DNA of 19,480 nucleotides, from NCBI GenBank assembly GCA_018383195.1, contig JAGZOP010000044.1, positions 1 to 19,480 on the forward strand, written 5' to 3'. Below are positions 7,476-14,820 of the stretch, piece by piece; the first letter of the stretch is position 1, and the number at the start of each line of letters is the position of its first letter. Origin of the DNA: Clostridiaceae bacterium. GTDB taxonomy: Bacteria > Bacillota > Clostridia > Oscillospirales > Butyricicoccaceae. The notes beneath the pieces were generated by a model. The model searched no databases. It was given only the letters and a program-made list of their open reading frames with translations, and was not told the origin of the DNA. A program made the position numbers and the translations under genes.

Positions 7476-7604
7476 ATGAAGAAGTTCCATGTAACGAGAA
7501 AGACTGTGCTCACCATCGTTGGCGTGACCCTGCCCCTGACGGCGGCCGCCATTCTTCTGCCCCGGTTGAAGCGGAGCAGAAGGGCCAGATCGGTTCGGGC
7601 GTAA
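7476..7604 (+). CDS. 42-residue single-span membrane protein
   Basis: A small ORF with TGGAGG at 7461-7466, 9 bases before ATG 7476. It has a hydrophobic stretch VLTIVGVTLPLTAAAILL (about residues 11-28) between a basic N-terminus (KKFHVTRK) and a strongly basic tail (RLKRSRRARSVRA). The start is inside the frame of a longer spurious ORF; the ribosome binding site and position between peptidase and CpaB genes decide it. No family is recognised. It may be a small assembly or anchor subunit of the pilus machine. Confidence 0.6.
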   Translation: MKKFHVTRKTVLTIVGVTLPLTAAAILLPRLKRSRRARSVRA

Positions 7605-7651
7605 TGCCCGGACTTTCCGACCCAACATGAAATCAAGGAGGAAATGCCAGT

Positions 7652-8497
7652 ATGAGTTTTTTGAAAAATCGCACCGTGGTCGGTGTAATCTGCATCCTGC
7701 TCTCCCTGCTGATCTGCTTCGGTCTGACCCCGCTGTTCAACCAGAGCATCAGCCAGAAAGCTGAGATCGTGCGGGTAGTCCAGCCCATCCGGGCCGGCGA
7801 TGAGATCACCGAGAGCATGGTTCAGATCGTGGAGGTGGGCGGCTATAATCTCCCAGAGGATGTCCTTCGGCAGAAAGAGAGCGCCGTGGGTAAATACGCT
7901 ACTGCGGATCTGGCTGTGGGCGACTATATCATCCCTTCCAAACTCTCAGACGCCCCAGCAGCGGAAAACGCCTACCTGTACAGCCTGGACGGGAGCCAGC
8001 AGGCCATCTCCGTGTCCATCAAAAGTTTTGCGGAGGGGCTCTCCGGCAAGCTGCAGAGCGGCGACATTGTGTCGGTGATCGCCCCGGACTACAAGCAGCA
8101 GGGCCAGACCGTTGTCCCCGCTGAGCTGCAGTATGTGGAGATCATCAGTGTTACCGCCTCCTCCGGCTATGACGCCAACACCGGTGAGCCTGTGGACGAG
8201 GAGGATGACAAGGAACTGCCCGATACTGTCACCCTGCTGGTGTCCCCCGAGCAGGCCAAAGTGTTGGCCGAGCTGGAGGCCGAGGGGACCATCCATCTGG
8301 CGCTGGTCTACCGGGGCGACCGGGAGAATGCCGACAAGTTCCTGACCTCTCAAGACGAGATCATTCTGGAATTGTATCCCCCGGAGCCGGACCCCGAGGA
8401 GAAACCACAGGAGAATCCCGCAGAGTCCGAACCCGCCGCTGACTCCAGCGAAACCGCAGAAACGGAGGCGCCCGCGAAAACCGAGGAGGTGGCCTGA
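7652..8497 (+). CDS. cpaB: CpaB/RcpC pilus assembly protein (SAF domain)
   Basis: A 281-residue protein, AAGGAGGAA before ATG 7652. One N-terminal membrane anchor (about residues 8-30, VVGVICILLSLLICFGLTPLF) is followed by a SAF domain (about 38-100; VVQPIRAGDEITESMV, then GKYATADLAVGDYI) and a second beta region with TVTLLVSPEQAKVLAELEAEGTIHLALV. This is the CpaB/RcpC plan; in Gram-negative Tad systems CpaB works with the secretin, while in Gram-positive bacteria it is kept without one. The last 35 residues are an acidic, Pro/Glu-rich tail (PPEPDPEEKPQENPAESEP), probably disordered outside the membrane. The TGA overlaps the ATG of the next gene. Confidence 0.85.
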   Translation: MSFLKNRTVVGVICILLSLLICFGLTPLFNQSISQKAEIVRVVQPIRAGDEITESMVQIVEVGGYNLPEDVLRQKESAVGKYATADLAVGDYIIPSKLSDAPAAENAYLYSLDGSQQAISVSIKSFAEGLSGKLQSGDIVSVIAPDYKQQGQTVVPAELQYVEIISVTASSGYDANTGEPVDEEDDKELPDTVTLLVSPEQAKVLAELEAEGTIHLALVYRGDRENADKFLTSQDEIILELYPPEPDPEEKPQENPAESEPAADSSETAETEAPAKTEEVA

Positions 8498-9312
8498 TGC
8501 TGAACTTCAAGAAAGCGGGTATTTTTTCCCGAGGAAGTGGCCAGGAGGACGCCTGTGAGCAGGAGGATCAGAGCGGCGGGGTGCTGGCGGTGTGGGGCAG
8601 CCCCGGCAGCGGCAAGACCACCGTGGCCGTGCGGCTGGCCAAGTATCTGGCCGACAAGCGCCGGAATGTGATCCTCCTTCTCTGCGACATGACAGCCCCA
8701 ATGCTTCCCTGTATCTGCCCGGCGGCAGATCTGGAGTGCGAGCGTTCCCTCGGAAGCGTGTTGGCCGCCGCCCATGTGTCGGAGAATCTGGTCAAGAACA
8801 ACCTGGTCACCCACAAACGCCTGGGTTACCTCACCATGCTGGGGATGCTCAAGGGAGAGAATGAGTACACCTACCCGCCTTACAACGAGGTGCAGGCGCG
8901 GGAGCTCATCGACTGCCTGCGGGAGATCGCTCCCTATGTGGTCATTGACTGCGGCAGTTACATCGCCAACGACATCCTCTCCGCTGTGGCGCTCATGGAG
9001 GCGGATTCCGTCCTGCGGCTGGCCAACGCCGACCTCAAGAGCATCAGCTACCTATCCAGCCAACTTCCCCTCCTGCGGGATGCCAAATGGGATACGGACA
9101 AGCAGTACAAGACCGCCAGCAATGTAAAGCCCCAGCAGGCCGGGGATCACATGAGTCAGGCGCTGGGGACAGTGGCCTTCACGCTGCCCCATTCGGCGGA
9201 GCTGGAGGGACAGTATCTGGCCGGCAACCTGCTGGCGGACCTATCCATGAAGGACAGCCGGGTATTCCGCAAGGAGATCGAGAAGATTGCCAGGGAGGTG
9301 TTTGGGTGTTAG
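8497..9312 (+). CDS. TadZ/CpaE-like P-loop ATPase
   Basis: A 271-residue MinD/ParA-type protein with GAGGAGGTGG just before ATG 8497, overlapping the cpaB stop. Walker A is GSPGSGKTT (34-42), and VVIDCGSY around Asp151 fits the Walker B position. TadZ/CpaE proteins localise the Tad machine on the inner face of the membrane. The usual N-terminal receiver-like domain is absent, leaving only about 25 residues before the P-loop region, so this is a short form. The strict ParA deviant-lysine signature (KGGxGKT) is replaced by SPGSGKT, so ATP use may differ. The stop overlaps the start of the CpaF gene. Confidence 0.75.
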   Translation: MLNFKKAGIFSRGSGQEDACEQEDQSGGVLAVWGSPGSGKTTVAVRLAKYLADKRRNVILLLCDMTAPMLPCICPAADLECERSLGSVLAAAHVSENLVKNNLVTHKRLGYLTMLGMLKGENEYTYPPYNEVQARELIDCLREIAPYVVIDCGSYIANDILSAVALMEADSVLRLANADLKSISYLSSQLPLLRDAKWDTDKQYKTASNVKPQQAGDHMSQALGTVAFTLPHSAELEGQYLAGNLLADLSMKDSRVFRKEIEKIAREVFGC

Positions 9313-11099
9313 GCGAGAAGCGAAGTCAGTCCCTGTTCGCTCCCAAAGCGTCCGCTGAGAAAGCCGCCGCAACACATATCATGACAGGTCCGGACGGGCG
9401 GAAGAAAGAACTCCCCCTCTATTTCGGCCCGGACTGCCCGGTAAGCGGCAATATGGGTCAGAATCAGCATGAAGCCGGCGTTGGAGAACCCCAGCCCGCG
9501 GATGAGCCGCTGCGTCACGCCCCAGCTGATGATGGGATAGGGGTTGAAGCTGATCCCACAGATAGCGTGAACATGGCGGAGGATCTCCCCAGGCGGTCCC
9601 TGAATACAGAGTCTGCAGGCGGCTATCGGGCGCATTCTCTCTTCTTCACCCCGGAGAATGAAGGGCAGGATTTCAACACCGTCCTGCAGGATGTGCAGGA
9701 ATATATCTCCGGCAAGTATTCCGCCCTCATCACCGAGGGCGGCGATGAAGACGCCAAGGCCCAGATCAAACGGTACATCACCAAATATGTGCAGGACCGG
9801 CGCATCGCGGTCAAAGGCTATTCCGGCGACCAGCTGGTGGACGCCCTCTACACGGAGATGGCCGAGTTCGGCCTGCTCACCAAGTACATCTTCGGAACCG
9901 GCATTGAGGAGATTAATGTGAACTCTTGGCGGGATATCGAGGTGTTGTACGCCAATGGCGAAACGGTCAAGCTGGAGGAACATTTCGACAGCCCTGAACA
10001 CGCCGTCAATGTGATCCGCCGTATGCTCCATGTCAGCGGTATGGTGCTGGACAATGCCAGTCCCGCCGTCCTGGGCCATCTCAGCAAGAACATCCGCATC
10101 GCGGTCCTCAAGACCCCTTTGGTGGACGAGGATGTGGGCGTCACGGCATCCATCCGTATCGTCAACCCGCAGAATATGCAGAAAGAGGACTTCGTAAAAG
10201 GTGGAACAGCCACAGGCCCCATGCTGGACTTTCTGGCCGCCTGCCTGCGTTACGGCGTTTCCGTCTGCGTTGCCGGGGCCACCGGTTCCGGCAAGACTAC
10301 GGTGGCAGGCTGGCTCCTGACCACCATCCCGGACAACAAGCGTATTTTCACCATCGAGAACGGCTCCCGTGAGCTGGACCTGGTGCGGGAGAAAGATGGC
10401 CGGGTGTGCAACAGCGTCATTCACACCATCACCCGTGAGAGCGAGAACGCCAAGCAGAATATCGATCAGGATATGCTGCTGGACATGGCCCTGCGGTACC
10501 ACCCCGACATCATCTGTGTGGGCGAGATGCGGTCTGCGGAGGCGTATGCCGCACAGGAGGCCGCCCGTACTGGCCACGGCGTGTTGACCACCATTCATTC
10601 CAACTCATCCCAGGCTACATGGCGGCGTATGGTCACCCTCTGCAAGCGTAAGCACGAGATGGCCGACGATACCCTCATGGATCTGGTCACCGAGGCATTC
10701 CCCATCGTGGTGTTCGCCAAGCAGCTGGAGGATAAGAGCCGTAAAATCATGGAGATCATGGAGTGTGAGATCCTGCCCACTGGGGAGCGCCGGTACAACA
10801 CCCTTTATCACTTCAAAATCGAAGAAAACCGGTTGGAGGACGGCAAATACCGTATTAAGGGCCGCCACGAGGCGGTCAACCCCATCTCGGAAAGCCTGCA
10901 GAAGCGGTTCATCGACAATGGTATGCCGCAGGAGGTGCTGACTCAGCTCGTGGGCAAAAAGTCCGCTCCCTCTAAGGGTAAGTCAGGCTCCAGTCCGGCA
11001 AAGGCAGGACAGGCAACGCCCGCTCCGAAGACCAGGAGCGCACAGTCCAAGCCGCCTGCCAAACCTGAAACCGGCAAGGAAGGAGGCGAATCTGTATGA
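9306..11099 (+). CDS. cpaF: CpaF/TadA pilus assembly ATPase
   Basis: About 597 residues, the secretion-type ATPase that powers pilus assembly. GTG 9306 is chosen because GGGAGGTG (9293-9300) precedes it and it overlaps the TadZ stop; the open frame runs further upstream but lies inside the TadZ gene. Visible: conserved N-terminal domain (LLTKYIFGTGIEEINVN), Walker A GATGSGKTT (324-332), TIENGSRELDL, Walker B region PDIICVGEMRSAEA (400-413) and the His box TGHGVLTTIHSNS. About 115 N-terminal residues are poorly conserved, and the last 50 residues form a Lys/Pro/Ala/Ser-rich low-complexity tail, unusual for CpaF. Next to tadB with a 4-base ATGA overlap. Confidence 0.92.
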   Translation: MLGEKRSQSLFAPKASAEKAAATHIMTGPDGRKKELPLYFGPDCPVSGNMGQNQHEAGVGEPQPADEPLRHAPADDGIGVEADPTDSVNMAEDLPRRSLNTESAGGYRAHSLFFTPENEGQDFNTVLQDVQEYISGKYSALITEGGDEDAKAQIKRYITKYVQDRRIAVKGYSGDQLVDALYTEMAEFGLLTKYIFGTGIEEINVNSWRDIEVLYANGETVKLEEHFDSPEHAVNVIRRMLHVSGMVLDNASPAVLGHLSKNIRIAVLKTPLVDEDVGVTASIRIVNPQNMQKEDFVKGGTATGPMLDFLAACLRYGVSVCVAGATGSGKTTVAGWLLTTIPDNKRIFTIENGSRELDLVREKDGRVCNSVIHTITRESENAKQNIDQDMLLDMALRYHPDIICVGEMRSAEAYAAQEAARTGHGVLTTIHSNSSQATWRRMVTLCKRKHEMADDTLMDLVTEAFPIVVFAKQLEDKSRKIMEIMECEILPTGERRYNTLYHFKIEENRLEDGKYRIKGRHEAVNPISESLQKRFIDNGMPQEVLTQLVGKKSAPSKGKSGSSPAKAGQATPAPKTRSAQSKPPAKPETGKEGGESV

Positions 11100-12025
11100 A
11101 TCTGATCCAGTTGATTGCCTGTATAGGGCTGATCACAGGTTGTTTTGTCCTTTTACACATCTCCCCTATGGACTTCACTGAAGGGGTGTTCCGCAGAATC
11201 ACCAGTAAGCCCAAAAGCATCCGGTCGGAGGTTAATGAGAGTACACGGCGCAAAAAGAAATCCTTTCTGCGCCGGGAAATCGAGGAGACACAGACCATTC
11301 TGCGGATGACTGGCCGGGCCGCCAAGTTTCCCATGGTGTGCGCCCTGTCCCTGCTTCTTTTTCTGGTAGGGGCCGCCTTCGCCCTGACGCTGGGCAACCT
11401 CTTCCTGGTGCCGGTGCTGGCGGTGGGCATGATGTTCGTGCCGTTCTGGTTTATCCGTCTGACCGCAAATCACTACAAAAAGAACATCGCCGCTGAACTG
11501 GAAACCGCCCTCTCTATCATCACCACAGCTTATCTCCGCAATGAGGACATCCAGACGGCAGTGGAGGAAAACATTGACTATCTCAACCCGCCCGTCCGGA
11601 GTGTGTTTGTGGAGTTTCTCACCCGGATCAAGCTGGTGGACCCCGATGTGGACGCCGCCCTCCAGGACATGGGGACGAAGATCGACAACGCCGTGTTTCG
11701 GGAGTGGGTGGCCGCTCTGCTGACCTGCCGACACGACCGGGGGCTCAAGACCATCCTGACTCCCATCGTGGCTAAACTCTCCGATATGCGGATCGTCAAC
11801 GGTGAGCTGGAGAATCTGGTGTTTGAGCCCCGCAAGGAGTTTATCACCATGCAGGTGCTGGTCATCGGCAATATCCCGCTGTTGTACTGGCTCAATCAGG
11901 ACTGGTACGATGTTCTGATGCACACCCCGCTGGGGCAGGCGCTGTTGGCAGCCATTGCCGCTGTGATGTTCATCAGCACCGCAGCGGTCATCAAGCTGAC
12001 CCAGCCCATTGAGTATCGGAGGTGA
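11096..12025 (+). CDS. tadB: TadB-like membrane platform protein
   Basis: A 309-residue type II secretion F-domain protein. ATG 11096 overlaps the CpaF stop; the upstream GGAAGGAGG is the ribosome binding site. An N-terminal membrane helix (about 3-22), a basic linker, a hydrophobic pair (about 80-122), a cytoplasmic F domain (AAELETALSIITTAYLRNEDIQTAVEENI, then VREWVAALLTCRHDRGLKTIL type motifs), and a C-terminal pair of helices (about 265-300). TadB and TadC form the inner-membrane platform that couples CpaF to the growing pilus. Order cpaF-tadB is canonical. An unrelated small gene and a terminator separate it from tadC. Confidence 0.82.
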   Translation: MNLIQLIACIGLITGCFVLLHISPMDFTEGVFRRITSKPKSIRSEVNESTRRKKKSFLRREIEETQTILRMTGRAAKFPMVCALSLLLFLVGAAFALTLGNLFLVPVLAVGMMFVPFWFIRLTANHYKKNIAAELETALSIITTAYLRNEDIQTAVEENIDYLNPPVRSVFVEFLTRIKLVDPDVDAALQDMGTKIDNAVFREWVAALLTCRHDRGLKTILTPIVAKLSDMRIVNGELENLVFEPRKEFITMQVLVIGNIPLLYWLNQDWYDVLMHTPLGQALLAAIAAVMFISTAAVIKLTQPIEYRR

Positions 12026-12342
12026 TCCTCATCAGTAACCAGGAAAAGGGCTATTTTATTACCGCAACGATCAACCATGGTTCCTATATTCCGGAGGCCC
12101 TCCATGTAGAACGCATCGATGACATGGCGCTCTATGATGGAGATTTTGAAGCAGCAAAGGCAGCGGAGCAGGATGGGGTCCGGCTCATCTATGGGATGGA
12201 CGGCATCCCGGACGGTATCTATATTGACACCCCGGAAAACCGGGAGCTCATCCGAAAGGGTTTGGGACTGTATCCTGACTATCGAAACTGGCGGGATGAC
12301 TTTGATCCGTCATTTGTTGCGGAGTTAGATGTGATGCAATAA
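12022..12342 (+). CDS. Small uncharacterised protein inserted between tadB and tadC
   Basis: About 103-106 residues, no family recognised. The ORF reads YFITATINHGSYIPEALHVERI, then EQDGVRLIYGMDGIPDGIYIDTPENRELI: a soluble, acidic protein without membrane helix or cysteines. The start is odd: GTG 12022 overlaps the tadB stop but sits inside the perfect ribosome binding site GGAGGTGATC (12018-12027); a start 7 bases after GGAGGT would be the in-frame ATC at 12031. Codon choice is more AT-rich than in the flanking Tad genes. It is followed by a terminator, so it ends the first Tad transcript segment. Its place suggests an insertion rather than a core pilus gene. Confidence 0.5.
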   Translation: MILISNQEKGYFITATINHGSYIPEALHVERIDDMALYDGDFEAAKAAEQDGVRLIYGMDGIPDGIYIDTPENRELIRKGLGLYPDYRNWRDDFDPSFVAELDVMQ

Positions 12343-12385
12343 TGCTATAGAAAGAGTGCCGTGTAATACAGCATAAGAAGAAAAA

Positions 12386-12425
12386 CAGGGCCGGTACACA
12401 TCTGTCGTGTACTGGCTCTGTTTTT
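12386..12425 (+). terminator. Rho-independent terminator between tadB and tadC
   Basis: A 14-bp stem, CAGGGCCGGTACAC (12386-12399) with GTGTACTGGCTCTG (12407-12420), two G-T wobbles, 7-base loop ATCTGTC, then TTTTT. The next ribosome binding site begins at 12430, so read-through or partial termination must set tadC expression unless a hidden promoter exists. Confidence 0.8.
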
Positions 12426-12448
12426 ATGTGGAGGTGAACAAAACAACC

Positions 12449-13321
12449 ATGACTTTCCTTCTGTTTTTATTTGGCATATTCCTTGCGCTGGGTATGTTTC
12501 TTTTGACGGCTGATCTGCTCAGGCTCCCCCGTCTGGCCACCCAGCGTGCCATGCTCTCGGTGGGCCGCCAGGAGAAGAAGCAGGCCCGCAGTGTGGAGGC
12601 CCTGCTCATGGGCTGGGCGATCAAGCTGGCCCCACACATCCATATGGATGAGTATAAGCGGGGCCGTCTGAAAAATACGCTGGCCGCTGCTGGGCTGAAC
12701 ATGACACCGGAGGAGTACACCGCCTTTGCCATGGTCAAGACCGGTGCAGTGCTGCTGACGGTGATTCCGTGCCTGTTGATTTTCCCAATGTTGGCGTTGA
12801 TAGTTGTTCTTCTGGCGGTGGCGGTTTATTTCAAAGAGATTCGCAGGGCGGAGGAAAAACTCTCTGCCAAGAGGGACGAGATTGAGGCGGAACTGCCCCG
12901 GTTCGTGGCCACCATCACCCAAGAACTGGCCGCCAGCCGGGATGTGCTGAGCATGATTGAGCATTATAAGCAGAATTCCGGTCCTGTTTTCTCCGCTGAA
13001 CTGGATGTCCTCACCGCGGATATGCGTTCCGGCTCCTATGAGGCGGCGCTGACCCGCTTTGAGGCCCGGTTCAACTCTCCGCTGCTTTCGGACATTGTCC
13101 GCGGACTCATCGGCGTGCTGCGAGGCGACAACGGGGTCCACTACTTTCAGATGCTCAGCCACGATATGAAGCAGCTGGAACTCCAGCGCCTCAAGGCAAA
13201 GGCCATGAAAATCCCGCCTAAGATCCGTGTATTCTCCTTTGTCCTGCTCATGTGCTTCCTGGTGACTTATCTGTCCATCATCATCTACGAGATCATCCAT
13301 TCCCTGGGCGGGATGTTTTAA
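12449..13321 (+). CDS. tadC: TadC-like membrane platform protein
   Basis: A 290-residue type II secretion F-domain protein. ATG 12449 is preferred over GTG 12434 and an upstream ATG at 12407, since GGAGGTGA (12430-12437) is the ribosome binding site, with a rather long 13-base spacing. An N-terminal helix TFLLFLFGIFLALGMFLL, a hydrophobic pair around residues 100-135 (LLTVIPCLLIFPMLALIVVLL), the cytoplasmic F domain (EIEAELPRFVATITQELAASRDVLSMIEHY), and a C-terminal helix (FSFVLLMCFLVTYLSIIIYEII). It partners TadB in the platform. Its separation from tadB by a terminator is unusual. Confidence 0.8.
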   Translation: MTFLLFLFGIFLALGMFLLTADLLRLPRLATQRAMLSVGRQEKKQARSVEALLMGWAIKLAPHIHMDEYKRGRLKNTLAAAGLNMTPEEYTAFAMVKTGAVLLTVIPCLLIFPMLALIVVLLAVAVYFKEIRRAEEKLSAKRDEIEAELPRFVATITQELAASRDVLSMIEHYKQNSGPVFSAELDVLTADMRSGSYEAALTRFEARFNSPLLSDIVRGLIGVLRGDNGVHYFQMLSHDMKQLELQRLKAKAMKIPPKIRVFSFVLLMCFLVTYLSIIIYEIIHSLGGMF

Positions 13322-13336
13322 GAGAGGAGGTGCCCA

Positions 13337-13690
13337 ATGGACTATACAGGCAGCATCTATCGATTGATTGATCGTGCGGAAGATGAAATGAAGGAATATG
13401 CTCAAAGGGTGAAGCAGCTATCTGCCGATGAAATTTATCGCCATTCAGCTGAAACTGCGGCAAAGGAAAGCCTGCTTTCTGCTCTTATCCATGACAGTTA
13501 TGAACTCGACGATGATGACTTGGATTTAATCCTTAAGCCAAAAAATCCTGTGGAAGCACTATACCAATTCCTGACAAGTGATAAAACTGATCTTTCATCG
13601 GAAAGCTCTATCTCCAGTATTTTGAGCGAATATAATGCTCAGTGTCAGGAAAGGGATCTGACTTTAGGCGAGGAGGTAACCATGTGCTGA
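13337..13690 (+). CDS. DUF3848-like small protein
   Basis: A 117-residue, helical, very acidic protein; GAGGAGGTG precedes ATG 13337. The pattern YAQRVKQLSADEIYRHSAETAAKESLLSAL, then LDDDDLDLILKPKNPVEALYQFL, resembles DUF3848 proteins of Clostridial elements, though I hold this loosely. No known function. Base use is visibly more AT-rich than the Tad genes (TTA, GAT and AAA codons). It lies between tadC and the DUF4320 gene and its end (ATG TGC TGA, 13682-13690) overlaps the next start, so it is co-transcribed and coupled. Confidence 0.6.
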   Translation: MDYTGSIYRLIDRAEDEMKEYAQRVKQLSADEIYRHSAETAAKESLLSALIHDSYELDDDDLDLILKPKNPVEALYQFLTSDKTDLSSESSISSILSEYNAQCQERDLTLGEEVTMC

Positions 13691-14082
13691 AACGGATTTT
13701 GAGATCCCGACGCGGAGAGGGATACATCGATGTGTGCGTCCTGGTGCTCTGCGCCATGCTGGTGATCGCGCTGGCAGTGCAGGTCCTCCCAGCCTTTATT
13801 GCCAAACAGCAGCTCGATACCTTTGCCACTGAACTGGTGCGTGAGGCGGAAATCGCCGGCAGGATCGGGCCGGAAACTGACCGCCGGGAACAGGCCCTGC
13901 GGGAGCAGACCGGCCTGGACCCGGAGATTGAATGGAGCGATACCGGCCGCATCCAGCTCAACGAGGAGGTCACGGTCACGCTCACTCATGAGATCGACCT
14001 CGGTCTCTTTGCCGGCTTTGGCAGTTTCCCCATCACCCTGCGGGCAGATGCCACAGGAAAGTCGGAGGTGTACTGGAAATGA
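13684..14082 (+). CDS. DUF4320 pseudopilin (TadE-like)
   Basis: A 132-residue protein; GTG 13684 with AGGAGG at 13671-13676, rather than GTG 13642, which lies within the previous gene. A short basic leader MLKRILRSRRG is followed by EGYIDV and a hydrophobic helix (VCVLVLCAMLVIALAVQVLPAF), the same RG/EGYID junction as the DUF6133 pilin; Asp16 takes mature position 5. The extracellular part (QQLDTFATELVREAEIAGRIG, then a beta-rich tail with EVTVTLTHEIDLGLFAGFG) fits DUF4320. TadE/F-type pseudopilins are processed by the prepilin peptidase and prime pilus assembly. Stop and next start overlap (ATGA). Confidence 0.85.
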   Translation: MLKRILRSRRGEGYIDVCVLVLCAMLVIALAVQVLPAFIAKQQLDTFATELVREAEIAGRIGPETDRREQALREQTGLDPEIEWSDTGRIQLNEEVTVTLTHEIDLGLFAGFGSFPITLRADATGKSEVYWK

Positions 14083-14624
14083 ACAGACTCAGGCAGATTT
14101 TGAAAGACCGGCGCGGCGTGGCTTTCCCCCTGATTATTGCCATTGTGCTGGTGCTGGTAATGCTGATGTGCTGCATCAGCGAATATTTCCGTCTGCTCAT
14201 CGTGGCCCAGGGGGTTCGGGATGCGGTGCAGGAGGCTGTGATCTCCACCGTCAACGACAACTATGACGATGTGTACCATGGCGTCCGGGAGGGCTACTCC
14301 GGCGCCTACCAGCCGTTGGCGGGAGATTTTGAGGAATCACTGGACTATGGCGATATCTATGGACGCTTGGACGATATCCTTGGGCTGACCTATCGGGGCG
14401 GCTACCATACTCAGTACACAGAGGATGGTGGGATGGAGTTCCGTGTGTGGGGCCTTGATGTGGAGATCCACAACGCACCGTTCGCTTCCGGCGACAGCGC
14501 CGGCGACCGTTTTGTGGCGGACTGTGAAATCGAATTGGAGGTTCCAGTGTCTTTTGGAGGAGAGCTTCTGCCGCCCATGCGGATGACAGTCAAGGTCAGC
14601 GCGGGCTATGCCCCTCGGTTTTAA
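14079..14624 (+). CDS. TadE/TadF-like pseudopilin
   Basis: A 181-residue protein in ATGA overlap with the DUF4320 gene. A basic leader MNRLRQILKDRRG precedes VAFPLIIAIVLVLVMLMCCISEYFRLL, then an amphipathic helix (VAQGVRDAVQEAVISTVND) and a beta-rich extracellular domain (FRVWGLDVEIHN, then VADCEIELEVPVSFGGELLPPMRMTVKV). The plan matches TadE/TadF pseudopilins, which help initiate the pilus. Cleavage after Gly13 would put Leu, not an acidic residue, at mature position 5, so processing may be less efficient or absent. It is the last gene of the Tad run before a promoter-like gap. Confidence 0.7.
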   Translation: MNRLRQILKDRRGVAFPLIIAIVLVLVMLMCCISEYFRLLIVAQGVRDAVQEAVISTVNDNYDDVYHGVREGYSGAYQPLAGDFEESLDYGDIYGRLDDILGLTYRGGYHTQYTEDGGMEFRVWGLDVEIHNAPFASGDSAGDRFVADCEIELEVPVSFGGELLPPMRMTVKVSAGYAPRF

Positions 14625-14643
14625 CGCAGTTTTCAAAAAGTTT

Positions 14644-14660
14644 TCTATTGTCCCAATAGA
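14644..14660. promoter_or_regulatory. Inverted repeat, possible operator
   Basis: TCTATTG (14644-14650), TCC, CAATAGA (14654-14660): a perfect 7-bp inverted repeat just after the TadE/F-like gene and about 30 bases before a -35-like box. No T-run follows, so it is not a terminator. It could bind a regulator; no known site matches. Confidence 0.3.
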
Positions 14661-14690
14661 CTTCTCTGCCTGTTTGTGGTAGGGTTCGTG

Positions 14691-14719
14691 TTGACAAAGG
14701 ACGGGCGGTATAGGAAAAT
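14691..14719 (+). promoter_or_regulatory. Possible sigma-A-type promoter for DUF6550 gene
   Basis: A consensus TTGACA at 14691-14696, 17-base spacer, and a weak -10, GAAAAT (4 of 6), at 14714-14719. It would give a leader of about 95 bases before ATG 14821. The gap (14625-14820) holds no gene. Only the -35 is strong. Confidence 0.35.
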
Positions 14720-14820
14720 GTAGGCAGCAGATCTTAAAGCCGAACTATCCTTGGCCGCTTGAAGTCACACAGACAGTTTGACAAGAAGCATAATCAACAG
14801 AAAAAGGAGGAATCCAAACG

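Noticed and set aside
9087..9305. Upstream extension of the cpaF frame
   Set aside because: It lies inside the TadZ-like gene; GTG 9306 has its own ribosome binding site at 9293-9300.
9309..10598. 429-codon open frame on the minus strand
   Set aside because: It lies fully antisense to cpaF, has no matching ribosome binding site, and cpaF has clear Walker motifs; long antisense frames are common opposite GC-rich genes.
12467..13405. 312-codon minus-strand open frame
   Set aside because: Antisense to tadC; no ribosome binding site and no recognisable domain.
14778..14783. Second TTGACA before the DUF6550 gene
   Set aside because: No -10 box at 16-18 bases; the CATAAT at 14789 is far too close.
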